Below are positions 1 to 6,004 of a stretch of DNA of 15,553 nt, piece after piece. A model generated the notes under the pieces. The model did not search any database and had not been told where the DNA came from. It saw nothing but the letters and a program-made list of their open reading frames with translations. The stretch covers positions 1 to 15,553 of the forward strand of contig CAZSLZ010000076.1 of the NCBI GenBank assembly GCA_964607865.1. Reading direction: 5' to 3'. Numbering within the stretch: the stretch's first letter is position 1; each line of letters starts with the position of its first letter. Origin of the DNA: CAZSLZ01 sp964607865. GTDB taxonomy: Bacteria; Vulcanimicrobiota; JAJTBE01; CAZSLZ01. A program made the position numbers and the translations under genes.

Positions 1-2
1 AT

Positions 3-218
3 GCCACTGTATGTTTTTTTAAGCCGGAAAGCAAGGTTCAGCGTTCAAAATATAGATATTATCGAGGTTTATGGTATTTATTTAATGATGATTTGGATTC
101 TGCCAGAAATGATTTTGAAGCTGTGATGAAAATGGATGGATGTGAGCTGGAAAAAGTGCTGGCAGAAATAGAACTGCAGAAACGGGAATTACTTGAACAT
201 TGTCAAAATTCCCTTTAG
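3..218 (+). CDS. C-terminal end of a TPR-like protein (5' partial)
   Basis: This is an open frame from the window edge to a TAG at 216-218, with no start inside the window. The 71 visible residues read as ordinary soluble protein. They contain a segment of the form YYRGLWYLFNDDLDSARNDF, which has the spacing of a tetratricopeptide helix pair (aromatic/Gly in helix A, then LDxAxxDF in helix B), followed by a charged helix rich in Glu, Leu and Lys. TPR repeats usually mediate protein-protein contacts; the role of this protein cannot be told from the fragment. Its last 30 bases overlap the 3' end of the convergent marC-like gene on the other strand. The other two forward frames hit stops early. 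The TPR assignment rests on one repeat and is an inference. Confidence 0.6.
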   Translation, partial: ATVCFFKPESKVQRSKYRYYRGLWYLFNDDLDSARNDFEAVMKMDGCELEKVLAEIELQKRELLEHCQNSL

Positions 219-791
219 AACCATATCCACGCCGATGGCCCCGGCTAAAAAGCCGTTAAGCCGGACGAAAATGTTTGAATATTTATCGAAGGCTTTTCTC
301 AGTACGTTTTTGTCCAGTGTATCCTTTAAAACTTTGAGCCCTACAATAATAAGGTAGTTTATTAACAGGATTAGCCCAATGTTGAATGCGGTCATAAAGA
401 AGTTATTTCTATATCCAATCAGGACGCTGATGGATATGGTGCCGGCGCCCACCATGAAAGGCAGGGCGATTTCCGATGACAGGTCTTCCAGGTCTTCTTT
501 CACCTGAATAAAAGTTTTGGATCCCTGCATAATGAATTTGAAGGCGTAGGCAAAAATGATGATTCCGCCAAAGATTCTGAAAGATTCAAAGGTAATCTGG
601 AAGAATTTTTGGAATATTTGGTAGCCGAATAACCCGAATAAGAGGAAGACCCCGTAGGAAATCAGGGATGCCTTTAGCAGGACAATATAAAAATCGTGGG
701 AAGTCAGTTCATCCATGACTCCCTTTAAATATAAGAATAATGCGAAAGGGTTGAGCATTATCAGAAATACAATTAACATTTCAAATTTCAT
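189..791 (-). CDS. MarC-family integral membrane protein
   Basis: The product is a 200-residue, very hydrophobic protein with about six predicted membrane segments, the usual size for the MarC/UPF0056 family. Family signatures are visible: LNPFALFLYL in the first segment (the family's L(D/N)P-G/A motif) and IALPFMVGAGTIS near residues 107-120, matching the family's P-L-x-GPG-x-I-S motif in the second half. The biochemical role of the family is unsettled; the old link of E. coli MarC to multiple antibiotic resistance was not upheld, so no transport substrate should be assumed. The ATG at 789-791 is preceded by GAGG about seven bases upstream. The gene converges on the TPR fragment with a 30-bp overlap and diverges from the peptidase gene downstream of 792. 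Confidence 0.85.
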   Translation of the reverse strand: MKFEMLIVFLIMLNPFALFLYLKGVMDELTSHDFYIVLLKASLISYGVFLLFGLFGYQIFQKFFQITFESFRIFGGIIIFAYAFKFIMQGSKTFIQVKEDLEDLSSEIALPFMVGAGTISISVLIGYRNNFFMTAFNIGLILLINYLIIVGLKVLKDTLDKNVLRKAFDKYSNIFVRLNGFLAGAIGVDMVLKGILTMFK

Positions 792-886
792 AAAAAACCT
801 CGAAAAAAGATGAAAGGAAAAAAGATGAGATTTTGGGAAGTCTGTTATATATTCAACTCAATTATCTCTTAACCTTTATTCAGTTT

Positions 887-1975
887 ATGAAGAAGAATTT
901 TAAAAAAATACTTATTGTTTTATTGGTGGTATCACTTATTATTTTATTAACCCGCCCTATTGTGAAATACTTATTGGTTCAGGGTTATCATCAGGCCAAA
1001 GTGATTTTCACCCGGCAGAGCCTGAAAGATGCCCTTGAAAATACCGAATTGGAACCGGAGTTCAGAAAAAAAATAATGCTGGTGGAAGAAATAAAACAAT
1101 TTGGCCAGGAAGAACTGGGGCTGAACCGTGGCGATTCCTATACTACAATTTATGATACCAGGGGCCAGCCTGCGGTCTGGGCGGTTTCTGCCTCATATAA
1201 AGATAAACTCGTGCCTCTGGCCTGGAAGTTCCCGGTAGTGGGGGAGATGCCCTATCTGGGGTTTTTCAGCAAGGAAGATGCCAGAAAAGAGTATGAGAAA
1301 CTTGACAAAAAGGGATATGATGTTATAATGCGTCCCGTTTCGGCATACAGCACCCTGGGAATTCTACCAGATCCCCTGTTTTCTTCAATGCTGAATTACA
1401 GCGAAGCTTCCCTTGCCGCTACCATTCTTCACGAAATGACCCATGAAACGGTTTTTATAAAAGACAAGGTGGATTTTAACGAAAGTTTTGCCAGTTTTGT
1501 GGGCAATCAGGGAGCTGTCGAATTCCTGAGTTATAAATTTGGCCCGGATTCCTCTCAACTGAAACAACTTCAGGATTACCGCCACGATTCAATAACTTTT
1601 TCTGATTTCATGGCGGACTTTTACGAAGAGATGAATGAATTCTATAACCAGCCTATTTCTAAAGAAGACAAAATCAAGGGCAGGGAAAAACAATTCGAAA
1701 ATGTCAAAACCGAATTTGAGGAAAAAATAAAGCCCCGGTTAAAAACCGGAAGTTTTGATTATTTTGTTAATTTGAAACTGAATAATGCTTATCTGCTCTT
1801 TAATAGAAGGTATCACCACAAGGAAAATAAATTCAGGAAATTATTTATTATAAACAACAGCGACTTGAAACAAACCGTGGAATATGTTAATTCTTTAAAG
1901 AAGAACAAAGAAATAGAAAAAATAATCGATGATAAGATAAGCGAATTGAAAGACAATTCCGATAAAAGCTCCTAG
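887..1975 (+). CDS. Membrane-anchored putative aminopeptidase (HExxH metallopeptidase)
   Basis: The 362-residue product resembles the predicted zinc aminopeptidase family known as Aminopep/DUF2265. An N-terminal signal anchor (KKNFKKIL then a Val/Leu/Ile-rich stretch) is followed by an extracytoplasmic domain. Near residues 114-128 is a FPVVGEMPYLGFF segment, typical of the family. The zinc motif HEMTH lies at residues 182-186, and the third ligand is probably the Glu of FNESFASFVG (residue 199). The C-terminal quarter is Lys/Glu-rich and probably helical. I chose the ATG at 887 because the signal anchor begins there. The same frame is open back to a TTG at 833, which would add 18 residues. 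Neither start has a convincing ribosome binding site; a short ORF lies just upstream. The TAG overlaps the 3' end of the convergent symporter gene by 4 bp. Natural substrates are unknown. Confidence 0.78.
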   Translation: MKKNFKKILIVLLVVSLIILLTRPIVKYLLVQGYHQAKVIFTRQSLKDALENTELEPEFRKKIMLVEEIKQFGQEELGLNRGDSYTTIYDTRGQPAVWAVSASYKDKLVPLAWKFPVVGEMPYLGFFSKEDARKEYEKLDKKGYDVIMRPVSAYSTLGILPDPLFSSMLNYSEASLAATILHEMTHETVFIKDKVDFNESFASFVGNQGAVEFLSYKFGPDSSQLKQLQDYRHDSITFSDFMADFYEEMNEFYNQPISKEDKIKGREKQFENVKTEFEEKIKPRLKTGSFDYFVNLKLNNAYLLFNRRYHHKENKFRKLFIINNSDLKQTVEYVNSLKKNKEIEKIIDDKISELKDNSDKSS

Positions 1976-3309
1976 ACTGTTTCACCTTCGGGAATTTCAA
2001 TTCTGTTCTCGGTGGTGGCAATAAGTGTGGTTACCGCTGCATCACCGGTAATATTGGTAACGGTGCGGAACATGTCGATAATTCTTTCCACTCCCAGTAT
2101 CAGGGCTATACCCCCAATTGGAACGTTAATAGACTGAAGTACAATAACCAGCATTACCACGCCTGCGCCGGGCACTCCTGCTGTTCCTATGGATGAAAGC
2201 GTTGTGGTGAGAATTATTGTAAGCTGATCCCAGAAAGTAAGGTTCATGTTGAAAACCTGGGCGATGAAAATAACTGAAATAGCCTGGTAAAGGGAGGTGC
2301 CGTCCATATTTATTGTGGCGCCGACAGGCAGGGTGAAACCGGTTATTTCTTCGGAAATACCCAGGTTCTTTTCACAGGATTCCATGGTTACCGGCAGGGT
2401 GGCAGCGCTGGAACTGGTGCTGAATCCTATCAACTGCATGGAACGGATTGAACGGAAAAATTTGCCGAAACTCACCGGGGTAAATAAACGCACCATACCC
2501 GAATAGATACCCAGAGTCTGGATTAACAGGCCCAATAATACAACCAGTACGTAATATCCAAGGGATTCCAGAAGCTGAAGGGTTCCCTGCAGGTCTTTTC
2601 CGCCAATATCGGTTATGACCGTGGACAGTTGGGCGAAAACCCCCAGGGGTGCAATTTTCATTATCATATTTACCACCGTCAAAATCAACTCGTTGCCATT
2701 TTCCAGGAGTTGCTTTATGGTGTCGGTTTTTTCTGCAGGCGTCTTTACCAGGGCAATACCCAATATAATGGCAATGAAAACCATGCTCAGCATATTGGTG
2801 TTGTCGGAAGCAGACTTGAAAAAGTTATCGGGAACCATGTCAACCAATGGTTTCAAAGGGCCAGCTTCCTTTCTCTGTTTAACCACATCCTGGGATTCCT
2901 GCAATTTGCCTGCGTAGGTATCCGCCATCTTCTTCCGCATTTCCGGCGGCATGGAAGTGCCGGGTTTCAGGAAATTGGCAAGAAAAAGCCCTATGGTAAC
3001 TGCCAGAATTGTTGTAATAAGATAAAGCCCGATAGTCTTGCCTCCAATTTTTGACAACCGGGTAAGATCTTTCAGGCTGGATATTCCCAGTATTAAGGAT
3101 ACTAATATCATGGGTATAGCAATAAACTTTAGAAGGTTTATAAATATAACCCCCCAGGGTTTGATCCATTCCCTGGTAAAATCCTGCCAGCCCAGCATGC
3201 TGGACGCAAAACCGTATATTATTCCTAGAATCATTGCTGTTATTATTTGCCAGTGAAGTTGCCTGTACCAGATTTTTCTGATGGGCTCAGTTTTTTCTTC
3301 CATAATCAT
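1972..3309 (-). CDS. Dicarboxylate/amino acid:cation symporter (GltP/DctA type)
   Basis: A 445-residue inner-membrane carrier of the DAACS family, close to the usual length. The transport-core landmarks of the archaeal homologue GltPh are all present: the serine-rich hairpin HP1 (STSSSAATLP, residues 297-306), NMDGT in TM7 (334-338), HP2 (GTAGVPGAG, 375-383) and the TM8 binding set D412, R415, N419, D423 in DMFRTVTNITGD. The arginine at 415 corresponds to the residue that binds the side-chain carboxylate, so an acidic substrate (glutamate, aspartate or C4-dicarboxylate) is much likelier than a neutral amino acid. Na+ or H+ coupling cannot be decided here. The insert at about residues 115-165, between TM3 and TM4, is hydrophilic. 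The ATG at 3307-3309 follows an AGAAG-like site; an in-frame ATG two codons later is also possible. Confidence 0.93.
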   Translation of the reverse strand: MIMEEKTEPIRKIWYRQLHWQIITAMILGIIYGFASSMLGWQDFTREWIKPWGVIFINLLKFIAIPMILVSLILGISSLKDLTRLSKIGGKTIGLYLITTILAVTIGLFLANFLKPGTSMPPEMRKKMADTYAGKLQESQDVVKQRKEAGPLKPLVDMVPDNFFKSASDNTNMLSMVFIAIILGIALVKTPAEKTDTIKQLLENGNELILTVVNMIMKIAPLGVFAQLSTVITDIGGKDLQGTLQLLESLGYYVLVVLLGLLIQTLGIYSGMVRLFTPVSFGKFFRSIRSMQLIGFSTSSSAATLPVTMESCEKNLGISEEITGFTLPVGATINMDGTSLYQAISVIFIAQVFNMNLTFWDQLTIILTTTLSSIGTAGVPGAGVVMLVIVLQSINVPIGGIALILGVERIIDMFRTVTNITGDAAVTTLIATTENRIEIPEGETV

Positions 3310-3408
3310 ACTCTTCTTTCTTTCAGAAGTCTTAAGATTGTTCTATAAGGAAACTTAATATTCTTTTTTTTGTTTTGAAAAAAGAGAGAGAGTTTCAGGG
3401 GGTGAAAA

Positions 3409-4047
3409 ATGAATAGAAAATTACTTGTAATATTATTTGTTCTCCTGTTGTTTTTTGCCGGATGCCAGGGTAAAGGGCCGGAAAATGAAATGACCAAAAC
3501 CGCAAAAAGCGATTATACAGGTTTGCCTGCCGAAGGTGAGCCGGGAAAGGAGGATTTTATGAAAAACAATTTTACCATTTCCAGCCAGGCTTTTTCCGAC
3601 GGCGCGGAGATTCCGGTTGAATATGCCGCTTCTCACAAGGGCGGAAATAATATCTCGCCGCCGTTGAACTGGAAGAACCCACCGGATAGAACCAATGCTT
3701 TTGTACTGGTAATGACCGATCCGGATGCAAATGGATTTCTTCACTGGTGTGTGGTTAATATACCCGGAGATATAAGATCTCTGGCAAGAAATGCCAGTGA
3801 GGAAGGTTTGCCGGGAAGCGCCTTTGAGCTTGAAAATGATTACGGTGATATGGGGTATGGAGGCCCGGGGCCGCCGAATGAACATGAATATGTTATTAAC
3901 ATCTATGCCCTCTCTGAAGGGCTTACCGGAGTTGATGAAAACAGCACACTGGAAGATGTGGAAACTGAGATGAAAGGAAAAATTGTCGAAAAAGCCCAGT
4001 ACTCGGGAGTTTTCACACCTTCCCGGACAACAACCACAGTTCCCTAG
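3409..4047 (+). CDS. YbhB/YbcL-type PEBP (Raf kinase inhibitor-like) lipoprotein
   Basis: The first 19 residues form a lipoprotein signal: Asn-Arg-Lys, a Leu/Val/Phe core and a lipobox ending FAGC (Cys19). A linker of about 30 polar residues follows, then a phosphatidylethanolamine-binding-protein fold from about residue 52. Family marks are FTISSQAFSDGAEIP at the domain start, ISPPLNW, MTDPDA, the conserved ligand-pocket histidine in FLHWCVVNIP, and YGGPGPP. Bacterial members are small-molecule-binding proteins of uncertain role. The ATG at 3409 has a strong AGGGGGTG site at 3397-3404. A second, in-frame ATG at 3559 (residue 51) has its own perfect ribosome binding site and would give a form without the signal. 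The extreme C-terminus (SRTTTTVP) is an unusual Thr-rich tail. A terminator follows 35 bases after the stop. Confidence 0.9.
   Translation: MNRKLLVILFVLLLFFAGCQGKGPENEMTKTAKSDYTGLPAEGEPGKEDFMKNNFTISSQAFSDGAEIPVEYAASHKGGNNISPPLNWKNPPDRTNAFVLVMTDPDANGFLHWCVVNIPGDIRSLARNASEEGLPGSAFELENDYGDMGYGGPGPPNEHEYVINIYALSEGLTGVDENSTLEDVETEMKGKIVEKAQYSGVFTPSRTTTTVP
3546..3561 (+). promoter_or_regulatory. Internal ribosome binding site and ATG inside the PEBP gene
   Basis: AAAGGAGG at 3546-3553 is followed after five bases by an ATG at 3559-3561 in the same frame as the lipoprotein gene (codon 51). Initiation here would yield a 162-residue cytoplasmic protein starting MKNNFTISSQAF, exactly at the N-terminus of the PEBP domain. 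The site looks at least as good as that of the upstream start. Whether it is used is an inference. Confidence 0.5.
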
Positions 4048-4082
4048 ATGTTTTTGTCTGTAAATATGTATATTGTTTTTTT

Positions 4083-4114
4083 GAGGGAAAAATTTTCAGG
4101 TTTTCCCTCTTTTT
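4083..4114 (+). terminator. Rho-independent terminator of the PEBP lipoprotein gene
   Basis: GAGGGAAAA at 4083-4091 pairs perfectly with TTTTCCCTC at 4101-4109 across a nine-base loop, and five T follow at 4110-4114. It lies 35 bases after the PEBP stop codon. On the minus strand the same stem is followed by A, not T, so it does not look like a terminator for rnpB. Confidence 0.75.
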
Positions 4115-4159
4115 AATTTAGAAAAGCAATCAAAAAGGGGACCTTTTGAATGGGTTCCT

Positions 4160-4513
4160 TCAGGAGTATGCCTGTAAGCCGGGTTCTGTCGTGGGTGATC
4201 ATTTATCTGGGACTGTGGTTTCCCACAGCCTCTAGCGACACACCCGGAGCCTTGCCGACGGGCCGCCGGCGGACCAGTGTCCTGACTCCCTATTTGGTCT
4301 TGCACCAGGAGGGGTTTACCTTGACGCTTTGGGTCTCCCCGCCGCCGGTGGGCTCTTACCCCACCGTTGCACCCTTACCTTTTACAAGGCGGTATATTTT
4401 CTGTGGCACTTTCCCTGGGGTCGCCCCCGCCGGAAGTTATCCGGCTCCCTGCCCTGCGGTGCCCGGACTTTCCTCAGGTATTCGAAAATACCCGCGATCA
4501 CCTGGCATACTCC
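4160..4513 (-). ncRNA. rnpB: RNase P RNA, bacterial (type A-like)
   Basis: This is the catalytic RNA of RNase P, which matures the 5' ends of tRNAs. Read on the minus strand, the conserved blocks occur in order: GAGGAAAGTCCGGGC near the 5' end (P4/CR-I), GGTAAGAGCCCACCG in the middle, GGTAAACCCC (the L15 loop that binds tRNA 3' CCA), AGATAAATGATCACC, and ACAGAACCCGGCTTA close to the 3' end. The terminal helix P1 is visible as GGAGTATGCC (4513-4504) pairing perfectly with GGCATACTCC (4172-4163). The length of about 350 nt is normal. The 5' end matches the transcription start predicted from the promoter. The exact 3' end is uncertain by several bases. Only a weak stem (4131-4148, AAAAGG with CCTTTT) follows as a possible terminator. 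Apparent protein frames in this segment are chance. Confidence 0.96.
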
Positions 4514-4519
4514 AGATAA

Positions 4520-4548
4520 ATTATAACACTTTACATGATAATTGTCAC
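4520..4548 (-). promoter_or_regulatory. Sigma-70-type promoter of rnpB
   Basis: On the minus strand a -35 box GTGACA (4548-4543) is separated by exactly 17 bases from a perfect -10 box TATAAT (4525-4520). Seven bases further the transcript would begin at G4513, which is precisely the first base of the P1 helix of RNase P RNA. The agreement between promoter and RNA end makes this the best-supported promoter in the window. Confidence 0.85.
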
Positions 4549-4582
4549 CAGAAATAAAAATATATTTTAAAGGGGAAGGGGG

Positions 4583-4618
4583 ATGGGAAAAAGGATAGAA
4601 ATAGCCCTGAAAACATAA
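4583..4618 (+). CDS. Possible 11-residue leader peptide
   Basis: An ATG at 4583 opens an 11-codon frame encoding MGKRIEIALKT and ending in TAA at 4616-4618, twelve bases before the TTG start of the ECF S component. A purine-rich AAAGGGGAAGGGGG run precedes it. Its stop codon overlaps the AAAAGGA ribosome binding site of the next gene, an arrangement that could couple translation of the two. There is no homology evidence; it may be chance. Confidence 0.3.
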   Translation: MGKRIEIALKT

Positions 4619-4633
4619 AAGGATGCTTCTTTG
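4617..4633 (+). promoter_or_regulatory. Ribosome binding site fixing a TTG start (ECF S component)
   Basis: AAAAGGA at 4617-4623 lies seven bases before TTG 4631-4633. The only nearby ATG (4623) runs into a stop after three codons, and no in-frame ATG precedes the first membrane segment, so TTG is the likely start. Confidence 0.6.
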
Positions 4634-5197
4634 AAAATTAAACCAAGACAAATTGCCCTGGCAGGAATCTTATTGGCGGTTTCGGCAGTTCTTCTGAATA
4701 CTCCCCTGGGAATGATACCCGTTCCCACCCCTGCCAGATATGCCACTATCATGCATATTCCCATTATAATAATCGGTATTCTGGAAGGCCCTTTACTGGG
4801 AGGCCTCGCCGGGCTCTTATTCGGGTGCCTGGCTTTCCTGAAAGTTCCCGAGTTTGGGCCTGTGGTTCATATTCTACCCCGTCCCCTTATTGGAATTTTA
4901 TCAGCCCTGGCCTATTCTGGAACAATGAAATTGATAAAGAAGCCCAGGCTTGAAACCCTGGGAATTTCACTGGCTGCCGTTACCGGGTCTGTGATCAATA
5001 CCTTCGGTGTGGTCTTGCTGGCAGTCTGGCTGGTTCCCAAGCTCATGCCCAGGGTGGTGGCGTATTCCATTATTATCTCGGCGGGAATTCCAGAGGCGGT
5101 GTTGGCGATCCTGTTTACTGTCCCCCTGGCCCTGGCTATAAAAAGCAGGTTTCCCCGTTATACCCGAAAAATTGTAAATATTAAAACCGGAGAGTGA
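4631..5197 (+). CDS. ECF transporter S component, probably for pantothenate
   Basis: A 188-residue membrane protein with about six predicted segments, typical of the substrate-binding S subunits of energy-coupling-factor vitamin transporters (ECF_trnsprt family, which includes PanT and QueT types). The diagnostic stretch is ARYATIMHIPIIIIGI followed by LEGPLLGGLAGLLFG (residues about 35-65): family members carry a T-x-MHIP motif and a Gly-rich GPxxGxxxGLxFG helix. The shared ATPase (EcfA) and EcfT subunits are not in this window and must be encoded elsewhere. The stop at 5195-5197 is four bases before coaX, so the two are almost certainly co-transcribed. That neighbour, a pantothenate kinase, makes pantothenate the best substrate guess, an inference from context only. 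The start is TTG, with a good ribosome binding site. Confidence 0.85.
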   Translation: MKIKPRQIALAGILLAVSAVLLNTPLGMIPVPTPARYATIMHIPIIIIGILEGPLLGGLAGLLFGCLAFLKVPEFGPVVHILPRPLIGILSALAYSGTMKLIKKPRLETLGISLAAVTGSVINTFGVVLLAVWLVPKLMPRVVAYSIIISAGIPEAVLAILFTVPLALAIKSRFPRYTRKIVNIKTGE

Positions 5198-5201
5198 TTT
5201 T

Positions 5202-5981
5202 ATGTACTTGTTGGCTGTTGATGTGGGAAATACCAATATTGTCATGGGGGTTTACAGGGATGATAAACTCCAGCACCACTGGAGAATACATACCGATAGA
5301 GAAAAGTTTATGGATGAATACGGAGAACTTTTTGATTCCTTTCTGGAAAAGAAGGGGATAAAAAATCGCGATATAAACCAGGTCGCAATATCCAATGTGG
5401 TTCCTTCCCTTCAGTCCCTTTTCGAAAACCTGTCTGCAAATCATTTTAACTGCACACCATTTTTTATTAATCATAAGAATAAATTGAATTTTGAGATTAG
5501 AATAGAAAACCCCGCTGAACTGGGCGCAGACCTCATCGCTGCAGCATCTTCATCTATTGAATTTTACGGGGTGCCATCCATTACCCTGGATCTGGGGACA
5601 GCAACAACCTTCACTGTGGTTAACAAAAATCGGGAACTTCTGGGAGGCGTTATAGCTCCCGGTTTGAATATTTCCCAGAAGGCGCTTTACAGCCAGGCAC
5701 CTCATTTACCCGTTGTAAAACTGGAAAATCCGCCGTCGGTAATAGGCAACACTACCGAGTATGCCCTTCAGGCAGGGTTATTTACCGGTTATTTGCATAT
5801 GATAAAAGGTTTGATAGCTGACATTAAACAGGTGATAGGTTCTGATGCCGTTGTTATAGCCACTGGCGGTCTTGCCCAGGTTATAAGAAACAGCGATTCG
5901 ATATTCGATGTTCTGAATTCCCACCTGGTTCTTGATGGTATAAGATTTATTTATAATCTCAATAAAAAAACCGCCGGTTAA
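5202..5981 (+). CDS. coaX: Type III pantothenate kinase
   Basis: CoaX phosphorylates pantothenate to 4'-phosphopantothenate, the first committed step of coenzyme A synthesis. The 259-residue length is standard. Motifs of the ASKHA-fold family are plain: the phosphate-binding loop DVGNTNIVMG at residues 7-16, SNVVPSL around 65-71, the pantothenate-binding ELGADLIAAA around 107-116, LDLGTATTFTVV around 129-140, and GGVIAPGL around 148-155. Type III kinases typically need a monovalent cation and are not inhibited by CoA. The ATG at 5202 has GGAG nine bases upstream. The gene follows the ECF S component by four bases. Its last three codons and stop lie inside the left arm and loop of a bidirectional terminator. 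Confidence 0.96.
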   Translation: MYLLAVDVGNTNIVMGVYRDDKLQHHWRIHTDREKFMDEYGELFDSFLEKKGIKNRDINQVAISNVVPSLQSLFENLSANHFNCTPFFINHKNKLNFEIRIENPAELGADLIAAASSSIEFYGVPSITLDLGTATTFTVVNKNRELLGGVIAPGLNISQKALYSQAPHLPVVKLENPPSVIGNTTEYALQAGLFTGYLHMIKGLIADIKQVIGSDAVVIATGGLAQVIRNSDSIFDVLNSHLVLDGIRFIYNLNKKTAG

Positions 5982-5998
5982 GGCGGTTCTGGTTTTTT
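5964..5998. terminator. Bidirectional terminator between coaX and the pilT paralogue
   Basis: AACCGCC (5969-5975) pairs with GGCGGTT (5982-5988) across a six-base loop containing the coaX stop codon. On the plus strand a T-rich tract follows (5993-5998). On the minus strand the hairpin is followed by TTTTTTT, so it also serves the convergent pilT operon, whose last stop codon is at 6005. Confidence 0.85.
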
Positions 5999-6004
5999 CT
6001 GATT

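Noticed and set aside
2615..3256. Several 70-140 codon open frames antisense to the symporter gene
   Set aside because: They are shadows of a gene with strong family motifs, have no ribosome binding sites and encode Cys/His-rich, non-protein-like sequence.
4131..4148. Rho-independent terminator of rnpB
   Set aside because: The stem is short and AT-rich (AAAAGG/CCTTTT), and no T-run follows the hairpin on the minus strand.
4150..4557. Open frames on both strands across 4096-4651
   Set aside because: They lie over the RNase P RNA gene, whose conserved blocks, P1 pairing and promoter are all clear; the predicted peptides look random.
4542..4577. Divergent plus-strand promoter for the ECF S gene sharing the rnpB -35 region (TTGTCA)
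   Set aside because: No acceptable -10 box occurs 16-18 bases downstream; candidates were at 13, 15 or 18 bases with poor matches.
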